This document shows positions 1-7,333 of a DNA stretch of 25,295 bases, piece by piece. The position numbers were made by a program, and so were the translations under genes. Source of the stretch: Polyangium jinanense (GTDB lineage Bacteria; Myxococcota; Polyangia; Polyangiales; Polyangiaceae). The stretch is taken from contig NZ_JAGTJJ010000102.1 in NCBI RefSeq assembly GCF_028435365.1, positions 1-25,295 of the forward strand. Reading direction: 5' to 3'. Every line of letters starts with the position of its first letter. Within the stretch, counting starts at the first letter, position 1. Under the pieces are notes generated by a model that saw only the letters and a list, made by a program, of their open reading frames with translations, ran no database searches and was not told where the DNA came from.

Positions 1-650
1 GGGGTACGGAGGTCGACATGGCGGATCCCTCGGTCGGCTGGGCGAGCCCGGACGAGTGGATCACATCCACGCCGGTTTGTCGATCATCTCCACGCAAGTG
101 TTTGTAACTGCTCGTGGTTCTGAACTGATCGACGTTCTAGGAGAATCTCCCCGAGAGGCAGCAAGATCGGCGTTGGAGAGCAAGCTCAACAATGGATGCC
201 CGATGTGCAGCGCCGGGTCTATCGGCCTCTACGAGGATCTGTACTACATCGTTGCGACGAAGGACTACCATGCTGGTCAACTCGGGTACCCCACATACCT
301 ATGGTGGTCGCACAGTGCGAAAATTGCGGCTTCTTGTGCCTGCATTCGAGCCACCTACTTGGCATCACAGTCGCAGTGTAAACCTCGGAGGGAGCATGGG
401 CGGGGGCCCGAGCTACCGGGTGGCGCCGGGCCGGGAAGTGGCCTGCCTGGGCGGGACCATCCGCAACGCGTTCGGACACGTGCAGGCCGAAGAGCCCGCA
501 AGTGGTGGACGGGTCCGTGATCCTCTCGTCCGGCCCGGCGATCGACGCTCCTCCGTGCCCGGCCGAGACTCCGACGCTCGTCGGGCCGGTCCCCAGCGCC
601 GCCGAAGGCCTTTGTTTGCCCTGCGGCGCGCGAATGGTAGGCTCACCGTC
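1..650. other. GC-poor patch with gene remnants, no confident gene
   Basis: The first 75 bases are GC-rich and hold a GGAGG at 8-12 placed five bases before an ATG at 18. That frame reads M-A-D-P-S-V-G-W-A-S-P-D-E-W and then stops at 107, as if the 5' end of a gene were cut off. From about 80 to 380 the base composition drops clearly. A frame open from the window edge to 520 reads sensibly between about 95 and 350 (for example VFVTARGSELIDVLGESP) but then runs into arginine- and proline-rich text. A second GGAGG-ATG at about 388-398 leads into the open frame that continues into the barrel protein. I see remnants of one or two disrupted genes here and cannot name them. Confidence 0.35.
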
Positions 651-1565
651 ATGTTTTCTCGGCTTCTGGCAGCATCCGCGGTCTCGTTCGTTTTGCTCCT
701 TCCCGGGATGGCAGGCGCCGCCGACGGGGACGCCTGGGTTCCCAGAGCCCAGCAGAGCCGCGTCGCCCTCGAGTTCGACGTCTGGTCCTACGACGATCCC
801 GCGCTCGGGACTGCGCATTCGCTCACCTGGGGCGTCGCGGGCCAGGTGAAGATTGCCCGCGGCGTGTATCTCGATTTCGACGTCCCCTGGGCCGTCTGGG
901 ATTACCGGATCCCCCCCGCCGACGTGCGCGAGACCGAGGCCACGATGGGAAACCTCACCCTGGGCGCGCACTGGGCGGGCAAAGTGAGCGAACGGCTCGC
1001 GTTTCACGCGGGCGGCACGTTCTCGGTCCCGACCTCGTTCACCGACCGAGAGGAGATCCTCGGCTCGGGCAGCGCCACCGTCGATTACTTCGTGTGGCTG
1101 CCCCTCGCCAATTACATCCATATGCGCCACGACGTGGCCAGCCGCAATCGCGCTTATGCGGACCTGCACCGGTTCTTCCTCGATTCGATCCTCGCCCGAG
1201 GGCGCGGCGGCCTGGAGCTCCGCATCTTGCCCACGCTTTATTACCGCGCGGATATCGCGTCCATCGTCGCCTTCCCCGTCGGGGACCTGGCGGATCGCAC
1301 CCACCTCTTCCTCGAAGCCCACAGCGAGATCGCGGGGCGCGCCTCCACAGGCGTGGGCGGCGGCCTGCGCGTGCAGACCGTGTTTTTCCCGACCCGCGAG
1401 GACGACAAGGCCCAGACGGCCCTCGAGCCGTATTTCAGCTACGAACCCACGCGCGGCTTCTATGCGCGCCTCGGTCTGCTCGTCGCGCTCGACGACACGC
1501 TCGGCTTCGGCTTCGAGGAAGGGAAGGTCGCGACGCTCCGCACCGCGCTCGGCGGGTCGTGGTAG
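651..1565 (+). CDS. Outer-membrane beta-barrel-like protein
   Basis: A 304-residue secreted protein of unknown substrate. The ATG at 651 is chosen because it is followed by a clear Sec signal peptide: MFSRLL, then a hydrophobic core, then AGA-ADGDAW, with cleavage expected near residue 24. The frame is open far upstream but has no protein-like content there. The mature part alternates short amphipathic strands ending in aromatic residues (LEFDVWSYDD, GVYLDFDVPW, FHAGGTFSVP, ELRILPTLYY, LGLLVALDDTLGFGF), the usual pattern of small outer-membrane barrels of the porin or meta-pathway transporter type. High GC at third codon positions supports coding. It stands alone. The barrel call is from pattern only; a periplasmic beta protein is the alternative. 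Confidence 0.7.
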   Translation: MFSRLLAASAVSFVLLLPGMAGAADGDAWVPRAQQSRVALEFDVWSYDDPALGTAHSLTWGVAGQVKIARGVYLDFDVPWAVWDYRIPPADVRETEATMGNLTLGAHWAGKVSERLAFHAGGTFSVPTSFTDREEILGSGSATVDYFVWLPLANYIHMRHDVASRNRAYADLHRFFLDSILARGRGGLELRILPTLYYRADIASIVAFPVGDLADRTHLFLEAHSEIAGRASTGVGGGLRVQTVFFPTREDDKAQTALEPYFSYEPTRGFYARLGLLVALDDTLGFGFEEGKVATLRTALGGSW

Positions 1566-1583
1566 GAGCGAACCCCGGGAGAG

Positions 1584-1680
1584 CTAGCCTTCTTCCACGC
1601 GGATGGGGATCCAGTGCCCGAAGCGCGGTACGTCCACCTCGGCGGGCATCAGGGGCCGCATGGGGCATGGTTTGTAGGGT
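1584..1680 (-). pseudogene. 3' remnant of a minus-strand gene
   Basis: The last 30 or so codons of a minus-strand frame read MRPLMPAEVDVPRFGHWIPI and stop at 1584. Third codon positions are almost all G or C, as in the resident genes, while the sequence just upstream (1700-2000) is GC-poorer transposase remnant. This suggests the tail of a chromosomal gene whose front was removed or displaced by the IS remnant. The tail is too short to name. Confidence 0.3.
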
Positions 1681-1879
1681 ACGATTCCAGTCGATCGTGG
1701 CGACATGGGCGCACCGGCGCTTAGGGTGAACAACCCTATGCATCGGCGCCTGCAAACAGCGAGCGCGAGACGTTCACCGAAGCCGCCCATTATTGTTGTC
1801 CCAGCCGGCGCGCCTTGGGAAACGGCAAGCAGAGTTGCCCAATAGGCACCCTCTTGCGCATTGGCGGTCCACGCGCCGA

Positions 1880-2540
1880 GAGCCCTGCACGGGCCAATCT
1901 GCACGCGAATTGCATCCGGTATGAGCGCGACACTTCGCCATCGCATCGTGCCCTCGCACTTCGGACATACCGTCACGTCGATGGCAAATACATGCCGCAG
2001 AAGCCACGCCCACGGCTTCCGGCGACCGTTCGCTTCAGAATGGCCACCTACATGAAACAGCTCACCGAACAGCGGCAACTGCAATGGTGCTCGGACGACG
2101 CGACGCGCAGAGGCGCCGATGGCCGTGCCGATGCCACGACTTCTTATCGCAATGCCGCATTCGGTGCGAGCACGCCGTGAAATCGCACCATATGAAAATG
2201 CGGCGGCGGCACCACCGCGCATACCCGAGCCAAACGTCGTAGGGATCCAGCACGACGCACCTCGTCCCGTCACGCCACACTTTTTTGAGCTCGTATCGGG
2301 CGTTCTCGCCGACAACCCCGAGACACTCCGTCGCAATCGGCGGCCTCACCAGATACCGGCACACCCGCTCCACGCGTTTCCGATCCCGACCATCGATCGC
2401 CGTTCCCGCATGTACGTCCAATCCCTTCACCACGGCCACGCGCTCATCGTCACGTATTCGGCTCGGATCGACCACGCGCAGCGCAGGCACTCGCGCCGCT
2501 ACGTCATAACAAGCCGCAAGAGCACGGGGTCATGTCACGG
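1880..2540 (-). pseudogene. IS91-family transposase remnant (at least two frameshifts)
   Basis: The C-terminal half of an IS91-like (Y2-type) transposase is spread over three minus-strand frames. The first (about 2535-2200) carries GLDVHAGTAIDGRDRKRVER, CRYLVRPPIATE and YELKKVWRDGTR. The second (about 2225-2150) carries VPPPHFHMVRFHGVLAPN, then a stop. The third (about 2020-1890) carries KPWAWLLRHVFAIDV and the zinc-binding CPKCEGTMRW. These blocks occur in this order in intact family members. An in-frame stop lies just upstream at about 2543, and the N-terminal catalytic region is missing. The element is therefore dead. Its base composition is lower in GC than the neighbours, consistent with transfer. 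Confidence 0.85.
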
Positions 2541-2630
2541 GCTTGCGCGCGACCGCGTGGAGGCGCTAGCGTCGGCGGCGCCGCGTGGCTCATGGATCGG
2601 CCGGAGGAGCGACCTGTGGAGAGTTGTCGG

Positions 2631-3173
2631 ATGCGTGCCATATGGCTCGGTTTGGCGGTATTGCTGGCGGCTTCCGGATGCTCTCGTCCCGCCACGCGGC
2701 CCCCCGGGGATCATGCACGCGCTTCCATCCGCGTGCCGAGCGACGTCGAGGGGATTGACGTCGTCGTTCACTGCGATCGCGCGATCTCGCAGTCAGGGTA
2801 TTCGGCAGAGACCGCGTCGAGTGTTCCGCTGGATTCCCCGTACGCCCGCGAGCGCGAAGCCGACAAAGGTCTGGTCACGGTGATGCCCGGCGAGCAGCGC
2901 ACGAGGGAGTTTTTGGTCCCTCGAGAGCGCATCCTCTCTGCGCTCGAGATTCGATACGACATGGACGTTCACGATGAGATCGACTTCCTGCGGCTCACCG
3001 GAGGCGACGCGATCGTCGTCCATACGTATACGACGAATGCAGGAATCTTCACCGTCAGCGACGTCTGGCCACTGCCTGCGACCTCGAAGCTATCGTCGCT
3101 GCCCGAACCGCTTCACGAGCTCACCCAGCGTGCGCTCGATGCGTGCGGCTCGCCGAGCGCAAAGGCTCCGTGA
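2631..3173 (+). CDS. Putative lipoprotein
   Basis: A 180-residue protein with a lipoprotein signal: MRAIWLGLAVLLAASGC, with cysteine 17 as the expected lipid anchor (lipobox AASG-C). This fixes the start at 2631 although the frame is open from 2532; a purine-rich GGAGGAG lies further upstream at 2603. The mature part has an acidic, mixed alpha/beta look (DVEGIDVVVHCDRA, VPRERILSALEIRYDMDVHD, GDAIVVHTYTTNAG) and no motif I recognise. It would sit on the periplasmic face of the inner or outer membrane. It starts about 90 bases after the transposase remnant and shares no operon with the next gene. Confidence 0.7.
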   Translation: MRAIWLGLAVLLAASGCSRPATRPPGDHARASIRVPSDVEGIDVVVHCDRAISQSGYSAETASSVPLDSPYAREREADKGLVTVMPGEQRTREFLVPRERILSALEIRYDMDVHDEIDFLRLTGGDAIVVHTYTTNAGIFTVSDVWPLPATSKLSSLPEPLHELTQRALDACGSPSAKAP

Positions 3174-3257
3174 TGGCAGGACGACCGGAGCACGAGCGCG
3201 CGCACGGGGGCACAGGCAACCCTTTCCTTTTCCGCGGTAAAACGCGACAATAACGAC

Positions 3258-3751
3258 GTGCGTCGAGGGTTCGGGTTGCTCGTCGGATGGATCGTGGCCG
3301 CGGCCGGCTGCGGCGCGCCTCCGCCGGCGTCGCCCCCGCACCGCGCGGCCGCGACCGCTTCCGCTTCCGCTCCCGCTTCCGCTCCCGCTGCGACCTTGTG
3401 GAGCCGATCGAGCCGGAACCCGCGGGAATCGGCCCCCTTCCGGGGGAGACGGGCGAGCCGATCGGAACGCCTAACCCCGCGATCCCTGGTAGCGTGACAG
3501 CTACTCGACAGGAACCCGAGGGACCGACAGGAACCCCGGCGACGGGAACGCCGGCCCCCCCGGCGAGCCCATTGCTACAGGCAACCGCGGCCGTTCGGGC
3601 GGCCCTCGACGCGTCGATTGCAGTGGGTGACATCGAAGGCGCGCGGCGCGCCGTGCGAGCCCTAGACGCTCTCCTCGGCGAGCCCCCGACGCCAGGCCAG
3701 GATGCCCCCGTCTCGGCCGTCAAGAGCACCCGCAAGCGGCGGAAGGCGTAG
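3258..3751 (+). pseudogene. Lipoprotein gene split over two frames
   Basis: The first part, from GTG 3258, reads MRRGFGLLVGWIVAAAGCGA, a lipoprotein signal with its lipobox cysteine, followed by an Ala/Ser/Pro linker. Near 3390, in a run of GCTTCCGCTCCCGC repeats, this frame degenerates into arginine/serine-rich text. Another plus frame then takes over with sensible sequence (LVEPIEPEPAGIGPLPGE) and a helical C-terminus (AVRAALDASIAVGDIEGARR) ending in STRKRRKA at 3751. A single indel in the repetitive tract would restore one lipoprotein of about 160 residues. It may be true decay, a sequencing error, or a junction between two different genes. The function is unknown. Confidence 0.5.
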
Positions 3752-3819
3752 GCCGCACTTTCCGACCCCCGGGCGAGTTGAGGATCACGCCCCGAAGTGT
3801 ATCGAAAAGCGCGCCCGGG
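3717..3819. repeat. Dispersed repeat, copy A (conserved tail plus hairpin)
   Basis: A 37-nt block at 3717-3753, covering the codons for STRKRRKA and the stop, matches 33 of 37 positions with 4938-4974. It is followed by an imperfectly spaced stem CCCGGGCG (3768-3775) and CGCCCGGG (3812-3819), as copy B is. The end of the minus-strand gene at 3785 lies inside the loop of this stem. Confidence 0.55.
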
Positions 3820-4708
3820 TCTGCGTCTCCACGACAATCATTTGGTCTGAAAGTAGCTGGAGACTAAGTCGAAGCTCTGGCAGCCATCTACCCGTCCGCT
3901 GGTGGACCCATTGCGACACCGTTGACGCATTGCTCTTGCACCATTGCTGCCATCGACTGGCCTCATTGAGATAACAATAAGCAACATCGCGCGCCTTGCG
4001 ATTAGTCCCTCCCACTGAATAGCCACCGCCAGGCGTAAAATAGACCGTACCGTCGCGAACCGTTGTCGCTGCGAGCAAGCACCCGCCCCCGAATTTGCTG
4101 GGCCGCCTTAATAGCGTGCGTTCTTCGGAAGAAATCGGATCCGGTACTACCACGTCCGTACAGCGATAAGGCTCCAAAAGGTGCGGCCAATTCTGATGCG
4201 TCGTTTCGATCAGCGTGTCGTCTGAAAAATGCCCGTGCCCCAACACATCTACGAAATACAGCTTGTCAACTGTTGGCCAGACAAACAAGAGCTCGTCTCG
4301 GCGACCCACGAAGAAGTCCGTTCCAGTCGAGGGTGGCCCTAGGTGCATGTGATGGATGCCCCAATCATTGAGCAGCATATCGTTGTATCCGGCCTTCTTT
4401 ATGGTCTTGCTTAGGTGCGGATTGAGATCGAGGCCGGCCAGAGACGAGGCTTCTATTGCAAACAGGGCAGTGCGGAGCTCTTCGGGAAGCTCTTTCGCGC
4501 GAAGTTCGCGCGACCAGACAACAGTGCGCGGTCTCTCTTCGATCCGGCGGAGCTTCTCGGAGAAGTAACGCACGCAGACTTCCGCGGTATCCTCCTCGGG
4601 GTGAGGCCGGAGGTCCGGATCCAGAAGGTTGAACCGGAGAAGGAAGTGCTGGCGAAGATCCGATAGGAAATCGGCATGGACTGTGGGGGAATTTACCGCG
4701 AGAGTCAT
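3785..4708 (-). CDS. Uncharacterised protein with DWGIHHMHLG motif
   Basis: A protein of about 307 residues counted from ATG 4708 (MTLAVNSP); ATG 4735 (MPFAVLST) is an equal alternative, and neither has a clear Shine-Dalgarno. The frame is open to 4999, but the extra text is arginine-rich and overlaps repeat B. Visible features are FLSDLRQHFLLRFN near the start, RPHPEEDTAEVCVRYF, NPHLSKTIKKAGYNDMLLND, the histidine cluster WGIHHMHLG, then strand-rich text (ELLFVWPTVDKLYFVDVLGHG), a TTHQNWP block and a C-terminus rich in tryptophan. I have an impression of a scattered bacterial family with this HHxHLG pattern but know no function. GC is clearly lower than in the flanks, and repeat copies bracket the gene, both pointing to acquisition by transfer. 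Confidence 0.65.
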   Translation of the reverse strand: MTLAVNSPTVHADFLSDLRQHFLLRFNLLDPDLRPHPEEDTAEVCVRYFSEKLRRIEERPRTVVWSRELRAKELPEELRTALFAIEASSLAGLDLNPHLSKTIKKAGYNDMLLNDWGIHHMHLGPPSTGTDFFVGRRDELLFVWPTVDKLYFVDVLGHGHFSDDTLIETTHQNWPHLLEPYRCTDVVVPDPISSEERTLLRRPSKFGGGCLLAATTVRDGTVYFTPGGGYSVGGTNRKARDVAYCYLNEASRWQQWCKSNASTVSQWVHQRTGRWLPELRLSLQLLSDQMIVVETQTRARFSIHFGA

Positions 4709-4937
4709 GCGAGTGCTCAGTACAGCAAATGGCATGCCATCTGCCGTAACGGGATCGTAGCATCTCGTCCGCGTGTTTGCCGTGCTTCCCCGCAGGTACA
4801 TCCGGCCCATTCGACTGTGGTGCAGAGCACCAGAGTGACGACATCGCCTGTGCATGGTTATCCAGTAGGATAGTTTTTCGCCGGGAATATAGTTCGAGCG
4901 AGGCCCCGTCGCGCGACGCAGGATCGGCAGACATCCG

Positions 4938-5015
4938 GCGTCACGAGCATCCGCAAGCGGCGCAAGGCGTAGGCGGCTCCCATGGCCCGGGCGAACCATC
5001 GAGAGCTCGCCCGGG
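4938..5015. repeat. Dispersed repeat, copy B
   Basis: Positions 4938-4974 match copy A at 33 of 37 bases, again reading S-I-R-K-R-R-K-A-stop on the plus strand, but here without any sensible gene upstream. A stem CCCGGGCGA (4986-4994) and TCGCCCGGG (5007-5015) follows, a plausible terminator-like hairpin. The two copies bracket the GC-poor minus-strand gene. Confidence 0.55.
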
Positions 5016-5227
5016 GTCTCTCACCCCTTCCCGATCGACAGGCCAAACCAGACAATCCGCCCGCACGTGTACGCGAGCTCTCCACGCAAGCGAGGCCCGA
5101 GTAGGGCAGCGGGGGGACGCGGAGCGGGTGAAGGTGGGGACCGAAGTAGACGCGGATCGTCGTGCTCATGTCAGAACATCGACGCGAGCGCGCGCCGGTT
5201 GCATCGGGACCGTGCTCCGGAGGCGGA
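5016..5227. other. Intergenic stretch without recognisable gene
   Basis: About 210 bases of GC-rich DNA between repeat copy B and the end of the minus-strand sigma-partner gene. Open frames here are proline/arginine-rich and share none of the codon bias of the neighbours. I see no RNA gene or strong hairpin. Confidence 0.4.
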
Positions 5228-5734
5228 CTACCTCGACGGGCGACGCGCGGACGAGGGGACGCCCGGAGCGCTGCGATCGGTGGGCGGCGGAGTCGAGACG
5301 GGCCCGGACTGCGGAGCCCCCGAGATCGGCCCCGACGACGGCGGCGGATCGTCCGCCTTGATCTCAACGTCGCGCAAGCCGTGGCAGTCGTTCAGGCAAT
5401 GCCAGTAATCGGCGCCCCCGTAGAAGCATCGGACCACGGCACGGATGAGCCGCTGTAGCGGACCTTGCGCAATCGCGCGGCCCGCAATCGTCCGCGCCCG
5501 ATTCCGCACGTTGTCCGAATTGGGGACATCGCCGGGCGCGATCTTCTCGCGTCGCAAGAGGCCCGGTCGGTCCGTCGGAACGTCGTGGAAGAACCCTGCG
5601 AAGTGCAGATCCGGCCGCTCCTGCAAGAACACGAGAAAGGCCGTTCGCCCGTCGATCTCGTGGGGAACCTCGACCATGATCCGGCCGTCGGGGTAGTAGT
5701 GGAGCCTTGCGTCGTGGTTTTCTTGCTTTTTCAC
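5228..5734 (-). CDS. Uncharacterised protein coupled to sigma factor
   Basis: A 168-residue protein starting at GTG 5734, chosen because GAGGAAGG lies just before it and the preceding sigma gene stops only four bases upstream, which suggests translational coupling. The N-terminal half is mixed alpha/beta (DARLHYYPDGRIMVEVPHEI, TAFLVFLQERPDLHFAGFF). The middle has helices (NRARTIAGRAIAQGPLQRLI), followed by a cysteine/histidine-containing block (RCFYGGADYWHCLNDCHGL), and the C-terminus is a disordered Pro/Ser/Gly tail. No membrane segment is visible. Its position behind a sigma factor makes a soluble regulator or anti-sigma role possible, but no anti-sigma signature is clear. Confidence 0.6.
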   Translation of the reverse strand: MKKQENHDARLHYYPDGRIMVEVPHEIDGRTAFLVFLQERPDLHFAGFFHDVPTDRPGLLRREKIAPGDVPNSDNVRNRARTIAGRAIAQGPLQRLIRAVVRCFYGGADYWHCLNDCHGLRDVEIKADDPPPSSGPISGAPQSGPVSTPPPTDRSAPGVPSSARRPSR

Positions 5735-5738
5735 GCTA

Positions 5739-6245
5739 TTACCTTCCTCGTACAAGCGCCTTGCGGGCGCTGGTTAATCGTTTCCAAGCGGTAGCGCGCG
5801 AGGTTTCGAGCCTGCGCGCCATCTGTTCGATCGAATAGCCCTCGAGGTGGAGCCGCAGCGCGGCCCCCTCGACGGGCGGCAGCCGTTCGGCCCGATCGAG
5901 CCATTCCCCAAGCGCCGCGCGCTCTTCTGGCGAGGACGACGGGTCGAGGGCGTGCCTTTGCAGGTCTCTCCCCGACATGAGCACCTCGACCTTATGACGG
6001 GTGAGGCGTCGCCAATTCATCGCGAGAAACCACGCCGTTCGCAAGAGCCATTCGGCAGGGTTCCGCGGCGCCCCGCTTAGCTGGGCGTATTGCAAGAACA
6101 CGCGTTGCGCGAGCTCGTCCGCGTCGGCTTCGTGCACGCCGAGCCGGCGGAGCTTCGCTACAATTCGCGGCCGTTCTCTGGCAAAAAGGCGGACGAATCC
6201 CGCCCCGCTCGCGCCCGTCGGGCGCTCGGGTCCCTTGCGCTGCAT
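5739..6245 (-). CDS. ECF-like sigma-70 family RNA polymerase sigma factor
   Basis: A 168-residue protein that would direct RNA polymerase to a small promoter set. Region 2 spans roughly residues 17-85: LFARERPRIVAKLRRLGVHE, ADELAQRVFLQYAQLSG, then the tryptophan-rich AEWLLRTAWFLAMNWRR. Region 4 spans about 110-165, with the helix-turn-helix LHLEGYSIEQMARRLETSRA followed by TAWKRLTSARKAL. Length and order fit the ECF class. The start at ATG 6245 is the first in a frame with sensible content. The downstream partner begins four bases after the stop, so the pair forms one operon. Its place next to the mobile region suggests it may belong to that element. Confidence 0.85.
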   Translation of the reverse strand: MQRKGPERPTGASGAGFVRLFARERPRIVAKLRRLGVHEADADELAQRVFLQYAQLSGAPRNPAEWLLRTAWFLAMNWRRLTRHKVEVLMSGRDLQRHALDPSSSPEERAALGEWLDRAERLPPVEGAALRLHLEGYSIEQMARRLETSRATAWKRLTSARKALVRGR

Positions 6246-6472
6246 TGTGCATCGTTCCCGACCGCGTAGGGCGGTCGAGCCTCGATCTACGAGCGCTCAC
6301 GTGGCGAGTTCAAGCCATTTTAGCGAAGGACGAACGTTTTTCTTGGTAGAACTCCATCCCGGAATGCGATCCTAGAGCGGGACAATATGGCTTTGATCGC
6401 GCATAATCACGACGCGCGGACGGGCCAATCGGGGCGGATGACAGATATTTTTCGCCCGCTATTCGCCCGGCC
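6246..6472. other. Intergenic region upstream of the sigma factor and repeat array
   Basis: No gene is visible. It holds a small inverted repeat GACCGC-GTAGG-GCGGTC near 6259-6275, which could sit in the promoter region of the minus-strand sigma gene. Base composition falls to the right, where the transferred module begins, so a left boundary of the mobile element may lie here. No attachment-site duplication with the right end could be found by eye. Confidence 0.35.
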
Positions 6473-6646
6473 GGCGCTCGCCTGCTACCCCACGGGCGAG
6501 ACCACGATGGGCGAGGCAGACGGGGGAGATGGCCGGCGCTCGCCTCCTGCTACCCCACGGGCGAGACCACGATGGGCGAGGCAGACGGGGGAGATGGCCG
6601 GCGCTCGCCTCCTGCTACCCCACGGGCGAGACCACGATGGGCGAGG
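6473..6646. repeat. 65-bp tandem repeat, nearly three copies
   Basis: The block starting CTGCTACCCCACGGGCGAGA recurs at 6482, 6547 and 6612, exactly 65 bases apart, with very few differences; the first copy lacks two or three bases at its junction. The unit carries GGGCGAGACCACGATGGGCG. As 65 is not a multiple of three, the array cannot code for a repeated peptide in one frame. It lies 130-300 bases before the ribonuclease gene, and its core resembles a stretch inside that gene (about 6838-6870). Confidence 0.9.
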
Positions 6647-6662
6647 CTGTCTATCCCCTGCT

Positions 6663-6746
6663 GGAAACTTTCCATCTTGTCTTGGATCGCTGCCCACTGG
6701 TATCCTGCCACCGGATCCAAACGCACCGCGTAGGTTGTTTCCCTAC
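6663..6746 (+). promoter_or_regulatory. Candidate promoter and operators of the toxin operon
   Basis: A possible sigma-70-type pair TTGTCT (6677-6682) and TATCCT (6701-6706), spaced by 18 bases, lies 72 bases before the ribonuclease ATG. Around it are a palindrome GGAAACTTTCC (6663-6673), an inverted repeat TTGGATC/GATCCAA (6682-6688, 6714-6720) that brackets the -10, and GTAGG/CCTAC (6730-6746). These would suit autoregulation by an antitoxin. All of this is by eye. Confidence 0.35.
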
Positions 6747-6777
6747 ACACGAACCAACATCCGCGGAAGCCAACCGA

Positions 6778-7011
6778 ATGACGTACATTCCCCCTCCAAA
6801 AACTGCATTCATAAGCGCGCTCGTTCATTTGGCCCGAAGGGAGCGGGCACCACGATGGGCAAACAGTGACGGCTCCCGCATCTATGTATGGGATGGATTG
6901 CATGGAGAGCTAGAGGTCTACAACAAGCGCGGCCGCCACCTTGGCGCGGTTGACCCGGAGACCGGCGAATTTATAAAGGATGCAGTGAAAGGGAGAACAA
7001 TCGATGTCTAA
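6778..7011 (+). CDS. Stand-alone colicin E3-type ribonuclease domain (putative toxin)
   Basis: A 77-residue protein whose residues 31-77 match the catalytic domain of colicin E3 and cloacin DF13, which cut 16S rRNA in the decoding centre. The signature IYVWDGLHGELEVY (residues 35-48) keeps the E3 spacing D-x-x-H-x-E-x-E (here D39, H42, E44, E46), corresponding to E3 Asp510, His513, Glu515 and Glu517. GRHLG, DPETG and KGR follow as in the family. The colicin receptor and translocation domains are absent: only about 30 residues precede the nuclease, with no signal peptide, so it should act inside its own cell. ATG 6778 is the first sensible start; the frame runs further up through the 65-bp repeats. 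The stop overlaps the next ATG by eight bases. Toxin function is inferred. Confidence 0.75.
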   Translation: MTYIPPPKTAFISALVHLARRERAPRWANSDGSRIYVWDGLHGELEVYNKRGRHLGAVDPETGEFIKDAVKGRTIDV

Positions 7012-7333
7012 GCGAAAAACATTCGTCGAGCGCGTGCTTGACGGGGAAATTCTGGATCTCGACACGATCGACGACGAGATCGACGCGTGGCACGAGAGCG
7101 ACGCCGATTGCCCATTGCACGAGTGGTTGGGGCTCACGCGCGACGAATACGCCTTATTCGTCGAAAAACCTGAAGCTCTACGCACCATTTTGATGGCTAA
7201 GCGGCACGGGATCCCGCTCAAGCAGCTTGTTGGAATCACGGCAGCTAGCGCACTTGCGCTGGCCGCGCGGGGAACATCGCCAGCCGAGGCAGAGGCAATC
7301 CGAAAATGGCTAGAGCAGACCAATCGCCTGTAG
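7004..7333 (+). CDS. Small acidic protein, putative antitoxin/immunity partner
   Basis: A 109-residue protein starting inside the end of the ribonuclease gene (8-base overlap), so the two are translationally coupled. The N-terminal half is strongly acidic (DGEILDLDTIDDEIDAWHES), then LHEWLGLTRDEYALFVEKPE. The C-terminal half is more basic and helical (RTILMAKRHGIPLKQLVGIT, then an Ala-rich helix). I recognise the EIDxWHES...LHEWLGLTxxEYALxVE pattern as a recurring small bacterial family without a settled function. It is unlike the known E3 immunity protein, and I see no certain HTH. Gene order, overlap and acidity make an antitoxin or immunity role the best inference. Confidence 0.65.
   Translation: MSKRKTFVERVLDGEILDLDTIDDEIDAWHESDADCPLHEWLGLTRDEYALFVEKPEALRTILMAKRHGIPLKQLVGITAASALALAARGTSPAEAEAIRKWLEQTNRL

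Noticed and set aside
219..1322. Minus-strand open frame of 367 codons across the barrel protein gene
   Set aside because: It is the antisense shadow of the 651-1565 gene: rich in Arg, Gly and Glu, no signal or domain; the plus frame has a signal peptide and beta pattern.
3121..3837. Minus-strand frame of 238 codons opposite the broken lipoprotein
   Set aside because: Composed of Arg/Ser/Pro runs; the sense strand carries a lipobox and helical C-terminus.
6473..6646. Tandem repeat as a CRISPR array
   Set aside because: Units are contiguous with no unique spacers and there are no cas genes.
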